64,000 nucleotides of DNA from Verrucomicrobiota bacterium (GTDB lineage Bacteria; Verrucomicrobiota; Verrucomicrobiia; Limisphaerales; UBA1319): assembly GCA_022709905.1 (NCBI GenBank), contig JAKLHY010000003.1, positions 1 to 64,000 of the forward strand, written 5' to 3'. The notes beneath the pieces are model-generated. The model had not been told where the DNA came from and made no database searches. It saw nothing but the letters and a program-made list of their open reading frames with translations. Of this stretch, positions 43,396 through 52,423 are shown piece by piece. Positions within the stretch are counted from its first letter, which is position 1. Each line of letters starts with the position of its first letter. The translations under genes and the position numbers were made by a program.

Positions 43396-44172
43396 GTGCC
43401 GTTGGCGTTCTGGCTGGCAAGAGCGGTAAGCCGTGGCTCGAAGTCCTGTCTACGGTTGGTTATCCTTATTACTGTCGGCGGTTCCATGGCGGTCGCATCA
43501 TTGCTGGCCTCGACCGAGACGACAAATGCGACAAGAGCATTTGAGGTTCGTCTGGCCGACTACCAAGCCAGTTTACAACGGGATCCCACCAATACCGCTC
43601 TCTTATTTGAGATTGCGGACTTCTGTTTTGACCATGGGGCACAGGAGAATCCTCGGGCCGTGGTCCTTGCCGAAAGCTATTTTCGTCGCCTCCTGGATCT
43701 GAATCCCAGCAATAGCCTAGCTCGAGTCATGCTGGGCAGCACGTTAACGATGCGGGGCCGTGACGCCTTTTGGCCCACGGCAAAGCTGCGACATGCGCGA
43801 GAAGGACTTCGTGAGATGGACACCGCCGTGGCCCAGGATCCCCAAAACCCTCGCGTTCGATTTGAACGAGCCGTTAATAATGTCCACATGCCCAAGTTGA
43901 TGCAACGCGAGGAGATCGTGAAAAGTGATCTGGAATGGCTCTGGAGCCTGGCGAATTCAGAATCCTCAAGTCTTACACCGTCCTTGCGTCAAAATGTCGC
44001 CCTTTATTACGGGGTTTTTCTCAAGAAAAGCCATCGGTCGGAGGAGGCAGAAAGGATCTGGCGAAGAGGATTGGAGTGGGCGCCCTCAAGCGAAGTCGGC
44101 CACAAAATCCGTAAAAATCTGAAGGGCCCTTTCAGCGCCGAAGAGAGAATTCCACCTTCATTGCACCGTTAG
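43396..44172 (+). CDS. Exported TPR-like protein
   Basis: A protein of about 258 residues of unknown function. The GTG at 43396 is preferred: GAGGAGAG lies just upstream, and the product starts with a basic region and hydrophobic segment (LRLVILITVGGSMAVASLLA) fitting a signal peptide or membrane anchor. Tetratricopeptide-like repeats follow (RDPTNTALLFEIADFCFDHG, YFRRLLDLNPSNSLARVMLG, MDTAVAQDPQNPRVRFERAV), with a further helical repeat near the end (SEEAERIWRRGLEWAPSSEV). TPRs bind partner proteins; no partner is evident nearby. A longer open frame from a TTG at 43321 overlaps the peroxiredoxin gene and is unlikely. Confidence 0.7.
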   Translation: MPLAFWLARAVSRGSKSCLRLVILITVGGSMAVASLLASTETTNATRAFEVRLADYQASLQRDPTNTALLFEIADFCFDHGAQENPRAVVLAESYFRRLLDLNPSNSLARVMLGSTLTMRGRDAFWPTAKLRHAREGLREMDTAVAQDPQNPRVRFERAVNNVHMPKLMQREEIVKSDLEWLWSLANSESSSLTPSLRQNVALYYGVFLKKSHRSEEAERIWRRGLEWAPSSEVGHKIRKNLKGPFSAEERIPPSLHR

Positions 44173-44233
44173 ACCCCAGTTTTTTGAGAAAAAAATTGTC
44201 TGATCATTCAATTCCCGGCAATCTGCAGCGGAT

Positions 44234-45559
44234 ATGCAGCAGGTTAATCTAGGCATGATCGGTGGGGGAACCGTCGGTAGCGGGGTGTACCACGCTCTGG
44301 AACAGAATGGAGACCTCATGGCTTCGCGGTTGGGCCTCCAGATCAACATCCTGAGGATCGCCGTCAAGGCTTTGAATGAGCCTAGGCCGTATGCGATTCC
44401 CGAATCCCTGATGACGACCGATTGGGCGGCGGTGGTCAAGGATCCGAAGGTTGACGTTGTTATCGAGCTTGCCGGAGGAACGACCGTTGCCCGAGCAATG
44501 GTCCTATCCGCCCTGGAATCCGGCAAGCCTGTGATCACAGCCAACAAAGCGCTGTTATCGGCCTATGGAGAGGAGCTGTTCGAGGCGGCTCGGAAGAACA
44601 AGGCCAATCTCTATTACGAAGCCAGCGTTGCCGGAGGGATTCCCATTATAAAATCTCTGAGAGAGGGATTCATTGGGAACCGTATTACCCATCTTTATGG
44701 GATTGTGAATGGCACCTGCAATTATATCCTGACTCGGATGAAGTTGGAGGGAGCGGAGTTTGAGACAGTGCTGGATGAGGCGCAACGCTTGGGGTACGCC
44801 GAAGCCGATCCGTCCCTCGATGTGGATGGTTACGATTCTCTGCACAAGATTGGGATTCTCGCGTCGTTGGCCCATGGTTTTTGGGTGAACCCGCGGGATA
44901 TTTATGTGGAAGGCATTCGCCAGGTGACTCAGGCTGACATTCGGTTTGCGAATCAGTTAGGCTACACGATCAAGCTGCTGGGCATCATCAAGCGTATTCC
45001 CGACCGGGTGGGCGCAAACAACAACGGTTCACATGTTCAGGTGTCTGTTTATCCGGTGCTGGTTCCTCATTCGCATGTGTTGGCCAACGTCAACAATGTG
45101 TTCAACGCCGTCTTTGTGCGAGGCGATCTAGTCGGGGACACTTTGTTTTATGGGCGAGGGGCTGGAAAAGACGCGACGGCCAGTGCGGTGCTGAGCGATA
45201 TTGCGGATGCGGCGTTGGATTTGAAGTTCGACACCAAGTGCCGGGTACCTCCTTTCGTGCCGCACGAAAAGCAAGGGGCTGTTCTGCCAATCGACGCAGC
45301 CGTTTCGCGGTATTACGTTCGGATGCATGTGGTTGATCAACCCGGTGTGCTGGCCAGTGTGGCAGCCCTTTTTGCCGAAAACCACATTGGCATTTCGTCC
45401 GTATTTCAACCCGAAGGCCACGAAGGCCAGGGGGTCCCGTTGGTCGTTATGACCCACGAGGCTCCGAATGCCGCCATGCACAGTGCTCTGGCCAAAATCC
45501 GTCAACTGCCCGTCAGTCTGGCCGAACCCCGCATGATCCGGGTGGAAGATTTCGAATAA
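44234..45559 (+). CDS. hom: Homoserine dehydrogenase
   Basis: Reduces aspartate semialdehyde to homoserine for threonine and methionine synthesis. The NAD(P) fold starts LGMIGGGTVGSGV; VIELAGG, TANKALLS and the catalytic-domain blocks YEASVAGGIPII, GIVNGTCNYILTRM and DPSLDVDGYDSLHK (with the catalytic Lys) are clear. A C-terminal ACT domain (about 357-430: YYVRMHVVDQPGVLASVAAL) implies feedback regulation, usually by threonine. The length of 441 is normal. lysC follows on the same strand after a 317-bp gap. Confidence 0.97.
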   Translation: MQQVNLGMIGGGTVGSGVYHALEQNGDLMASRLGLQINILRIAVKALNEPRPYAIPESLMTTDWAAVVKDPKVDVVIELAGGTTVARAMVLSALESGKPVITANKALLSAYGEELFEAARKNKANLYYEASVAGGIPIIKSLREGFIGNRITHLYGIVNGTCNYILTRMKLEGAEFETVLDEAQRLGYAEADPSLDVDGYDSLHKIGILASLAHGFWVNPRDIYVEGIRQVTQADIRFANQLGYTIKLLGIIKRIPDRVGANNNGSHVQVSVYPVLVPHSHVLANVNNVFNAVFVRGDLVGDTLFYGRGAGKDATASAVLSDIADAALDLKFDTKCRVPPFVPHEKQGAVLPIDAAVSRYYVRMHVVDQPGVLASVAALFAENHIGISSVFQPEGHEGQGVPLVVMTHEAPNAAMHSALAKIRQLPVSLAEPRMIRVEDFE

Positions 45560-45648
45560 TGCGTTGCTTGATTTCCAAGGATTTGCGCGTTTCGAGGTTC
45601 ATGGGCGCAATACGCGTAACTTGGTTCTGGGGCGGTCTGATTTGGGGC

Positions 45649-45676
45649 GCGGGTATGGGGCGGAGCCCGTGCCCGC
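45649..45676 (+). repeat. 11-bp G+C-rich hairpin
   Basis: GCGGGTATGGG pairs with CCCGTGCCCGC (two G-T pairs) around a 6-base loop. It is 90 bp downstream of hom and has no T-run, so it is not a typical intrinsic terminator. Confidence 0.6.
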
Positions 45677-45707
45677 AGCCCATGGCCATTTCAAGAGGTG
45701 CTTAGTG

Positions 45708-45753
45708 GTCTAATCCATAAATCCACTAACGTCAGTGTATTTATGGATTAGAC
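45708..45753 (+). repeat. Perfect 15-bp inverted repeat, 46-bp hairpin upstream of lysC
   Basis: GTCTAATCCATAAAT (45708-45722) is exactly repeated in inverse orientation at 45739-45753. Inside it, CACT and AGTG extend the stem by four pairs after one mismatch. The whole 46 bp folds into one long hairpin. It is A+T-rich in G+C-rich surroundings and has no following T-run. It could be a small palindromic mobile element, a protein-binding site or leader structure. Confidence 0.85.
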
Positions 45754-45876
45754 CCGTTAGGCGCTGGGCTGGTCCTTTGGACACAGCCGCGCTCCGGGCC
45801 ATAATGAGTTTCTGGGGCTTCGGGGATCCCCCTTTACTCGCAGGATCCAAGCTGCTAGTTTCGGCGCGGTTTTAAC

Positions 45877-47094
45877 ATGGCTTTGATTGTACAGAAATAC
45901 GGTGGGACCTCGGTCGGCAATCCCGAACGAATCAAGAACGTGGCCGCGCGCGTTGCGCGCTGCCGCCAGGAAGGACACAAGCTGGTGGTCGTGGTTTCCG
46001 CCATGAGCGGGGTGACCGACAGCTTGATCAAACTCGCCAAGGAGCTCATGCCTTTGCCCAACGAGCGCGAGATGGACATGCTCCTGGCTACGGGCGAGCA
46101 GACCACAATCGCCCTGACGGCCATCGCTTTGCACGCCCTGAACGTGCCAGCCATCTCCCTCACCGGAGCTCAGGCCGGCATTGTGACCGATGGGGTCCAT
46201 ACCAAGGCGAAAATTAAGAACATCACCCCAAAAAAGGTGCACGCGTTGCTCGATGAGGGCCAGGTGGTCATCGTCGCCGGATTTCAGGGCCAAACTATGG
46301 AAGGCCAGATCACCACCCTCGGACGGGGAGGTTCTGATCTCACCGCCATTGCGTTAGCCGCCGCCTTGAAGGCTGATCTCTGCCAGATTTACACGGATGT
46401 CGACGGAGTCTATACCGCCGATCCGCGCTTGGTGCCCGGAGCTCGCAAATTGTCCGAGATTTCCTACGACGAAATGCTCGAACTCGCCAGTCTGGGAGCT
46501 AAGGTCATGCAATCCCGGTCGGTGGAGTTTGCCAAGAAATTCGGCGTCGTGTTCGAAGTTCGTTCCAGTATGAATGAGAATCCAGGAACCCTTGTGAAAG
46601 AAGAAACCAGAAGCATGGAAGATGTCGTTATTCGCGGCGTCTCGCTCGACAAGAACCAGGCCAAGGTCACCGTAGTGGGCGTGCCGGATCGTCCGGGAAC
46701 CGCAGCGCGGATCTTCAAAGCGCTCGGGGATGCCGCGGTGAATGTGGACATGATCGTTCAAAACGTCAGCCATGCCGCCGCCTCGCCCTGCACGGATCTC
46801 TCCTTCACGGTCGATAAACCCGATTTGCTCAAGGCCCACAAGGTGATCGACTCGCTTAAGAGCGAAGTGGCCTTTCGGGAGGTTACCGCCGATGAGAACA
46901 TCAGCAAGCTTTCCATCGTTGGCGTCGGCATGCGCAGCCATTCCGGGGTGGCCGCCAAGATGTTCGATGTCCTCGCCAAAAATGGCGTCAATATCGAGAT
47001 GATCTCCACCAGCGAGATCAAGATCTCGGTTGTGATTGAGCTCGCCAAGGGCGAAACCGCTCTTCGAGCCATTCACGAGGCTTTCCATGCCTGA
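45877..47094 (+). CDS. lysC: Aspartate kinase
   Basis: Phosphorylates aspartate, the first step to lysine, threonine and methionine. The kinase domain shows IVQKYGGTSVGNPERI, VVVVSAMSGVTDSL, TTLGRGGSDLTAIALA and TDVDGVYTADPRLVPGA. Two ACT domains at the C-terminus (about 265-405: VTVVGVPDRPGTAARIF and SIVGVGMRSHSGVAAKMF) give allosteric feedback. The 405-residue length matches monofunctional LysC. It is linked on the plus strand with hom upstream and with a STAS gene 25 bp downstream. Confidence 0.97.
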   Translation: MALIVQKYGGTSVGNPERIKNVAARVARCRQEGHKLVVVVSAMSGVTDSLIKLAKELMPLPNEREMDMLLATGEQTTIALTAIALHALNVPAISLTGAQAGIVTDGVHTKAKIKNITPKKVHALLDEGQVVIVAGFQGQTMEGQITTLGRGGSDLTAIALAAALKADLCQIYTDVDGVYTADPRLVPGARKLSEISYDEMLELASLGAKVMQSRSVEFAKKFGVVFEVRSSMNENPGTLVKEETRSMEDVVIRGVSLDKNQAKVTVVGVPDRPGTAARIFKALGDAAVNVDMIVQNVSHAAASPCTDLSFTVDKPDLLKAHKVIDSLKSEVAFREVTADENISKLSIVGVGMRSHSGVAAKMFDVLAKNGVNIEMISTSEIKISVVIELAKGETALRAIHEAFHA

Positions 47095-47119
47095 AACAGG
47101 CTAGAAAAGGTCGTGTAAA

Positions 47120-47455
47120 TTGGATATTTCAACCGAAAAACTCAGTCATGCAGCCATTGTCAGGGCCATCGGGCGGCTCGACGCCGCAGGCGCCCCCATG
47201 GTCGAGGCCTCTTGCAGAGCCTTGATTCAGGAGAAACCGAAGTATCTCCTCCTCGACATGGCTGCGGTCAATTATGTCAGCAGCGCGGGCCTACGAAGTC
47301 TGCTGGTTCTGGCCAAGGCGATGAAGGCCGCGGGCGGCACCCTGGTGCTTTGCAGCCTCACTCCCTCGGTGCGCGAGGTGATGTGCCTTTCAGGATTTGA
47401 CAACATCCTTACGCTGGCCGCGGATCGTTCCGCCGCCCTGCGTCTTATGCAGTAG
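47120..47455 (+). CDS. STAS-domain protein (anti-sigma factor antagonist family)
   Basis: A 111-residue single STAS domain. [20 protein letters not shown] (about 42-61) is the core, with Ser55 at the position phosphorylated in SpoIIAA. Such proteins are switched by a kinase/phosphatase partner and can free a sigma factor or act in other regulatory switches; no partner is nearby. The start is a TTG with GAAAAGG about 10 bp upstream. It runs from the lysC transcription unit, and its last 11 bp overlap the convergent gene. Confidence 0.88.
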   Translation: MDISTEKLSHAAIVRAIGRLDAAGAPMVEASCRALIQEKPKYLLLDMAAVNYVSSAGLRSLLVLAKAMKAAGGTLVLCSLTPSVREVMCLSGFDNILTLAADRSAALRLMQ

Positions 47456-49559
47456 CTCCGGGCAGTCCGGCGGTGTAGTTCGAACTCAAGCGACGGAGCA
47501 ATGCCACGAGTTCGCCCGGGGTATCAACCGGAGCCTGGCAGGTGTTTCCCTGGCAGACTTGAGCCGCCGGCTGTTTTGTCGCGATCGGATCAGGGGAGGG
47601 AGAGGTGTCAGAAGATTCCCTTGATCGGCAGATGATCCTGTTGGGCCAGTAGATCTGATGAGCCGTCTCGATCAACGCCTGCGTCCTGGGGTCACTTGTG
47701 GAGCCGCTGATCGCGATACGACCGGGAGCTTGCAGTGAAAAATCCAAGGCCTGTATCAGCATGCCGAAGGCTTCGGGGAACCGGTGGAGCAGGGTTTGGT
47801 GAGCGCGCAAGCTTGCTTCGGCAAGCTGCCGCCACTCCGGCCGATCCGTTATTGCGGACAGACGTAACAAGGCGAGTGTGGCCACCGAATTGCCCGCAGG
47901 CTCGGCTCCGTCCTGATCTTCCTTGAGGCGCGCGGGAAGCTGGCCCGTTTCAGCGGGCGTCGTCCAGAACCCGCCTTCTATCGGATCGTGGAATCTGACG
48001 ATCATCGCATCCGCCAGGGATAGGGCGAACTCAAGAATCTTGTCTTCCAGGGTCGTTTCATACAGATCGATCACACCGCTCAGAAGAAAAGCGTAAGCAC
48101 TCAGCAACTGAACGGTGTCGTGCTCGCCGTCGCGCCACCGATGATACAATGTATGAGTTGTTGAGTCCCAAAGCTGGTTTTGGATGAACTCCAGGTTCTT
48201 TTCAGCGCATCGTCGATAGGTTGGATCCTTCAAAATGGCCGCTCCTCGCGCCATAGCTCCCAACATCAGGCCATTCCAGGAAGACAGGATTTTGTCGTCT
48301 CGATGAGGCCGGATCCGCCGGGATCGGACCTTGCGCATTTTCTCCAGGGCTGAGTTCAGTAAATGCCCGTCGGCCTCCGACAATTTTTCATGGGCAATCC
48401 GGAGCACGTTTTGTCCAGGAAGCGCCTCCGGATCGCTGTGATCGAGGAAATTTCCTTCATCCGTGATCCCAAAACGATGGACGGCAACATTGAACTCCTC
48501 AGGGCTCAAGCATCGGCCCAGTTCGGCCTTCGTCCAGCAGTAGAACTTGCCCTCTTTGCCTTCGCTATCGGCGTCTTCAGCCGAGAAGAAGCCCCCCATG
48601 GGATGCGTCATCTCACGCCGAACATAGTCGAGGATGCCCCGCGCCACATCCGCATGGCGCTCCTCGCCGGTGGTCAGGAAGACGTCCAAATAAAGCTGGG
48701 CCAGCTGCGCGTTGTCATAAAGCATTTTTTCGAAGTGCGGCACCTCCCATCTGTCATCGACGGAATATCGCGAGAAACCGCCGCCCAGATGATCGTAAAT
48801 GCCGCCGGCGGCCATCCGGTCGCAGGTGAAGACCACTTGGCGCCCTGCTGCGGCGTTCCGGAACCGGTGGCTGGCGCGCAACAACAGACCCCCCAGGCAT
48901 GGCTGGGGAAACTTCGGAGCTCGGCCAAAACCCCCGTGGTCCAAATCAAAACTGCTCCCGATCTTGACCATGGCTTGCCGTAAAACAAGATCCGTCAGCC
49001 CGGCGGGCTTCTCCGGTTCCAGATCGGCCGGTTTCCGCTGGATGTGCCCGATCAGTTCCGCCGCGCCTGATTCCACATCGCGACGGCGTGTTTGCCAAAG
49101 GGACTGAATATGTCGCAAGAGCTCCAACAACCCAATCCGTCCGCCTCGTGTTTCTGGGGGGAAGTAAGTGCCTCCAAAAAACGGCCGCAAGGCGGGGGTC
49201 AGGAACACCGTGAGCGGCCAGCCCCCCAGTCCGGTAATCGCCACCACCGCTTTCATATAAATCCGGTCCACGTCCGGTCGCTCTTCGCGATCCACTTTGA
49301 TGCTGATAAAGTGTTCGTTTAGAAATTCCGCGATCCCGGCATTCTCAAAAGACTCCCTTTCCATGACATGGCACCAATGACAGGTCGAATAGCCAATGCT
49401 TAGAAACAGCACCTTATCTTCGGCTCGCGCCCGCGCAAAAGCCTCTTCGCCCCAAGGATGCCAATCGACCGGGTTGTATTGGTGCTGCTGCAGATAGGGG
49501 GACTTTTCGTCGGCCAGGCGATTGCGTCTTGGAACGGAGGCGGAGAGGGGTGTGTTCAT
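47445..49559 (-). CDS. Thioredoxin-domain protein of the DUF255 (YyaL) family
   Basis: A 704-residue protein with an N-terminal thioredoxin-like domain (about 1-170: [16 protein letters not shown], then [14 protein letters not shown] with the CxxC) and a large alpha-alpha barrel resembling glycan-processing enzymes ([40 protein letters not shown]). Related to the human SPATA20 protein; biochemical role not settled. No signal peptide. The gene stands alone; its start is followed upstream by a G+C-rich hairpin (49573-49592), and its 3' end overlaps the STAS gene. Confidence 0.9.
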   Translation of the reverse strand: MNTPLSASVPRRNRLADEKSPYLQQHQYNPVDWHPWGEEAFARARAEDKVLFLSIGYSTCHWCHVMERESFENAGIAEFLNEHFISIKVDREERPDVDRIYMKAVVAITGLGGWPLTVFLTPALRPFFGGTYFPPETRGGRIGLLELLRHIQSLWQTRRRDVESGAAELIGHIQRKPADLEPEKPAGLTDLVLRQAMVKIGSSFDLDHGGFGRAPKFPQPCLGGLLLRASHRFRNAAAGRQVVFTCDRMAAGGIYDHLGGGFSRYSVDDRWEVPHFEKMLYDNAQLAQLYLDVFLTTGEERHADVARGILDYVRREMTHPMGGFFSAEDADSEGKEGKFYCWTKAELGRCLSPEEFNVAVHRFGITDEGNFLDHSDPEALPGQNVLRIAHEKLSEADGHLLNSALEKMRKVRSRRIRPHRDDKILSSWNGLMLGAMARGAAILKDPTYRRCAEKNLEFIQNQLWDSTTHTLYHRWRDGEHDTVQLLSAYAFLLSGVIDLYETTLEDKILEFALSLADAMIVRFHDPIEGGFWTTPAETGQLPARLKEDQDGAEPAGNSVATLALLRLSAITDRPEWRQLAEASLRAHQTLLHRFPEAFGMLIQALDFSLQAPGRIAISGSTSDPRTQALIETAHQIYWPNRIICRSRESSDTSPSPDPIATKQPAAQVCQGNTCQAPVDTPGELVALLRRLSSNYTAGLPGATA

Positions 49560-49572
49560 GGCTTCTCACGGT

Positions 49573-49592
49573 GAGGGGGTCGCCCCCCCCTC
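49573..49592 (-). repeat. G+C-rich hairpin just upstream of the DUF255 start codon
   Basis: GAGGGGG and CCCCCTC form a 7-bp stem around a 6-base loop, ending 13 bp before the ATG on the minus strand. It could limit access to the ribosome-binding site. No T-run follows. Confidence 0.4.
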
Positions 49593-49781
49593 AAAAGAAA
49601 TCCCCCTCCGGTGCAACGGCCGGTTGTCAAACGGAGTCGACTTTGCCGAGTGATTCATCCGTGCCAAACCAACCACACTCTTAGACTTTGTCCAGCGGGA
49701 ATTGGGACTATCCTCCGCAGGCCTTTCCCCTCAGGCCCGGCCGACAGCCCAATTCCCGGTTGAGATTGTTGGTTTGATTCC

Positions 49782-49811
49782 TTGACAAAAGTTGCGCAGT
49801 CCTGGTATCCA
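49782..49811 (+). promoter_or_regulatory. Probable promoter of the PEP-CTERM protease gene
   Basis: TTGACA (49782-49787) and TATCCA (49806-49811) are 18 bp apart, with TG one base before the -10 element. Transcription would start near 49818, only a few bases before ATG 49825. Confidence 0.55.
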
Positions 49812-49824
49812 ACTTTCCCAATTC

Positions 49825-50799
49825 ATGAAATTTATTAGTGACGCATACACAAGATCCCGGATGCTTCCAGTTGTCTTGAACTGCCTTTTGTGTGTTCAAC
49901 TCTCCGTAGTCGATGGATCGGCGATTCTTTTCAGTTTCACCGGCGATCCTGCCTATCACACCTCGGCTCCCACTGGAACTCTCAGCGGAAGCGGTTGGGA
50001 ATACGAAGGATCCTGGGGATCATACCTGGGCACGGCGATTTCGCCTTCGCATTTCATTACCGCGACTCATGTTTATGGATCGGTGGGAGATGTGTTTGTC
50101 TACAATGGCAACTCCTACACAACCATTGCCAAACATGTCAGCGCATTCTCCGACCTGACCATCTGGGAGGTTCAAGGATCCTTTGCCAGCTATGCGCCGT
50201 TGTATACCGGCATCGACGAATGGGGCAAAGACCTCATCGTTTTTGGACGCGGGACCCAACGGGGCGCGGCAATCACGGTTGGATCCGAGGAAAAAGGCTG
50301 GAGATGGGGCCAATCGGATGGGGTCCAAAGATGGGGACAGAACACGGTGAGCGGTATCGCGTCAGGGGGAGCCACCCTGGGCCAGTTTCTGGTTGCTGAC
50401 TTCGATCGAGACGCCGGCAAGAACGAAGCCCACCTCTCGCGAGGAGACTCCGGCGGTGGGGTCTTTATCCAGGACGAGGGCATCTGGAAATTGGCTGGGA
50501 TCAATTACGCCGTGGACGGTCCGTTCAGTCTGAACGGGACCACAGGCTCAGGGTTCGACGCTGCCTTGTACGATGCCGGCGGGCTTTACTACTACGCAAA
50601 CGGAACCTGGCATTTACGGGAAGACCAATCCCAGGACATTGCCACTTCATTTTATGCGACCCGCATCTCATCCAATCAAACCTGGATCCAGAGCATTGTG
50701 GCTGTGCCCGAGACCGAGTATGCCACAACAGCGGCATGTGTGGGTTTGGCCGTCTTTGCCGCCTGGTGTCAAAGGGGACAACGGCAGCGCCCCACTTAG
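49825..50799 (+). CDS. Trypsin-like serine protease with a PEP-CTERM signal
   Basis: A 324-residue exported protein. The N-terminal signal peptide is hydrophobic (MLPVVLNCLLCVQLS from residue 13). The chymotrypsin-like catalytic triad is visible: His82 in FITATHV, Asp110 in FSDLTIWEV and Ser209 in SRGDSGGGVF. The C-terminus has VPETE (294-298), a hydrophobic helix and a basic end, fitting a PEP-CTERM exosortase signal. The stop codon TAG (50797-50799) spans the boundary of the foldback element listed at 50799-51071, so the last residues may have been changed by that insertion. ATG 49861 is an alternative start with a longer leader. Confidence 0.85.
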   Translation: MKFISDAYTRSRMLPVVLNCLLCVQLSVVDGSAILFSFTGDPAYHTSAPTGTLSGSGWEYEGSWGSYLGTAISPSHFITATHVYGSVGDVFVYNGNSYTTIAKHVSAFSDLTIWEVQGSFASYAPLYTGIDEWGKDLIVFGRGTQRGAAITVGSEEKGWRWGQSDGVQRWGQNTVSGIASGGATLGQFLVADFDRDAGKNEAHLSRGDSGGGVFIQDEGIWKLAGINYAVDGPFSLNGTTGSGFDAALYDAGGLYYYANGTWHLREDQSQDIATSFYATRISSNQTWIQSIVAVPETEYATTAACVGLAVFAAWCQRGQRQRPT

Positions 50800-51071
50800 G
50801 GTCCGTGCAAAAAAAACTTCCGATTTTGGCGGGAGCGCCGCCGGGTCAGATGCTAGGCGCGTGGGCGGGAGTGTATCCTCGGCGATACTCGACCGTCCAC
50901 GCAACAACGCAGATGACCCGGCGCCGCCCCGCCCCGGAGGGCTGCGAGGCTTTGGCTCGCTGGCTTCGTTACTCCTCGGTCAGAGACCGCTGCGGGTATC
51001 TTCCCTCGTCGAGCCTCGCCAGCGAGCCAAATCCTCAGCTGCAAAATCGGAATTTATTTTTGCACGGACCC
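50799..51071. mobile_element. 273-bp foldback / MITE-like element
   Basis: Terminal inverted repeats of 30 bp (50799-50828 and 51042-51071; 28 of 30 identical) start GGGTCCGTGC. The element is flanked on both sides by TTA, a probable target duplication (50796-50798 and 51072-51074). Inside are two further nested inverted repeats: a long imperfect hairpin at about 50828-50933 (GGCGGG...CCGGGTCA arms and an inner GCGTGG/CCACGC stem) and an 18-bp pair at 50946-50963 and 51019-51036 (17 of 18). There is no transposase gene, so it would move only with help. It lies between two convergent genes. Confidence 0.85.
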
Positions 51072-51077
51072 TTAATC

Positions 51078-52385
51078 CTATTTCGGGGATAAATCGATGC
51101 AGGCGCCTTCCTTGGTGCTGCGGACGTAGAGGCGACCGTTGCTTAGAGCCGGCGTGCTCCAGCACTTGCCCTCGATGGCCTTTAAACGGCCCACTTCCTG
51201 ATACGCCGAAGGTGTGGCTGCCACAAGAACAAGAGTGCCCTGATCATCGAGCGCCAGCAGGTGGCCGTCCGCCAAAATCACATTTCCAGGACCAAAGCCG
51301 TTCTGGGACCATTTGATCACGCCTGATTCGAGTTCGACACATTTCAAGGGGCCGCTCCCGAATTCCTTAAAGCTAAACATGCCATAGAGATGGCCTTGAT
51401 AATAAACCGGTGTGCTCCAGTGATTGGGCAATTCCTTCGGCTTGCGCCAGACCTGTTTGGCGGTCATCTTGTCGCCCTCACGGGCAATTCGAACCAATCC
51501 CGCCCCGACATCGTAACCGGCCGAGCAGTAGACCCAATCCCCTGCGACGACCGGCGATGCGGCTGTGGAAACCTTGTATTCAAAGGGGTATCGCCATAAG
51601 ACGCCCCCCGTGGACGGCTCAACCGAAACCAATCCCGATTGCGCAAAGAAAATAACCTGACGCATCCCCTGGATCGTGGTTGCGATAGGCGTGGCATGGG
51701 TCATCTTGTCATTCTGACCTTTCCAGGCGATCGCCCCGTCCTTTTTCTTCAGAGCGACCAGGCATTGGTCCGAGCCGTTGGCATTGACATAAATGAACTC
51801 GCCTTCAATCAAAGGGGAGGCGGCATTCTGCCAAGGAATGAGCTTGCCCCCGAATTCTTTGGCCAGGTCCTTTGTCCAAAGAATCTTGCCTGTTTTGGCG
51901 TCCAGGCAGTGAAGGACAAGATAGGCGGTGTTGACATAAACCCGGCCGTCCTCGATCGATGGCGTGGACCGCGGCCCGTCGCCCCCTCGATTCTCTTTGG
52001 TGCCAGAATCCCCCCCGCCGTCGTATTTCGCCAGGCCCACGGGTGTCGCCCAGAGTTCATTCCCGCTGGCCGCGTCCAGGGCAACGCAGACCTCCTGGCT
52101 GGAACCATTGGCGTCGCGCCGGATCAGAGTGCAGGCAATGCCTTCCGCCACCGCAAACGAGCTCAATCCATCCGTCAGAGGAGCTTTCCACAGAATTCGC
52201 GGTTCAGCCTCTTTCCAGGCCTTCGATATTTTCTCTGTGGAAATTCCATTGTGAGCCGGGCCTCGGTAGCAAGGCCAGTTTTCGCCAAAGGCTGATGATG
52301 GCGACAGGACAACGCATAAAACGCCCAAGGCGATGCAACACTTGCCGAAATGATCTCCGATCGCAGATAATAACGTCATAATCAT
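51078..52385 (-). CDS. Exported PQQ-type beta-propeller protein (BamB-like)
   Basis: A 435-residue protein with a signal peptide (ALGVLCVVLSPSSAFG). It opens with NWPCYRGPAHNGISTE and has repeated propeller blades with an AxDxxxGxxLW pattern (ALDAASGNELWATPVG, CLDAKTGKILWTKD, SVEPSTGGVLWRYPF, CVELESGVIKWSQNGFG). Resembles outer membrane assembly factor BamB and the many quinoprotein-like exported proteins in Verrucomicrobiota and Planctomycetes. No metal or quinone residue set was identified, so a dehydrogenase role is not supported. The stop is 4 bp from the target duplication of the foldback element. Confidence 0.88.
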   Translation of the reverse strand: MIMTLLSAIGDHFGKCCIALGVLCVVLSPSSAFGENWPCYRGPAHNGISTEKISKAWKEAEPRILWKAPLTDGLSSFAVAEGIACTLIRRDANGSSQEVCVALDAASGNELWATPVGLAKYDGGGDSGTKENRGGDGPRSTPSIEDGRVYVNTAYLVLHCLDAKTGKILWTKDLAKEFGGKLIPWQNAASPLIEGEFIYVNANGSDQCLVALKKKDGAIAWKGQNDKMTHATPIATTIQGMRQVIFFAQSGLVSVEPSTGGVLWRYPFEYKVSTAASPVVAGDWVYCSAGYDVGAGLVRIAREGDKMTAKQVWRKPKELPNHWSTPVYYQGHLYGMFSFKEFGSGPLKCVELESGVIKWSQNGFGPGNVILADGHLLALDDQGTLVLVAATPSAYQEVGRLKAIEGKCWSTPALSNGRLYVRSTKEGACIDLSPK

Positions 52386-52423
52386 GAATGTAGGATTTAT
52401 GGATAACTTAAAGTCGCGACCTT

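Larger units (their letters stand above)
45560..45876 (+). other. 317-bp gap between hom and lysC with two strong hairpins
   Basis: No coding frame is convincing here. The gap holds two hairpins (listed separately) and the lysC ribosome-binding region. The first 90 bp have little structure. It may be a structured leader of lysC or contain a small inserted palindromic element. It was compared by eye with the lysine riboswitch and did not resemble it. Confidence 0.6.

Noticed and set aside
45560-45876. Lysine riboswitch in front of lysC
   Set aside because: The two hairpins do not build the five-stem junction or the conserved loops of the known lysine riboswitch; only a generic structured leader can be claimed.
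50946-51036. Reading the inner 18-bp inverted repeat as a separate terminator
   Set aside because: The arms are 55 bp apart and no T-run follows; it is better explained as part of the nested foldback element.
52390-52410. Second copy of the lysC-upstream palindrome near 52.4 kb
   Set aside because: Only about ten bases (ATTTATGGAT) are shared and there is no inverted partner; taken as chance.
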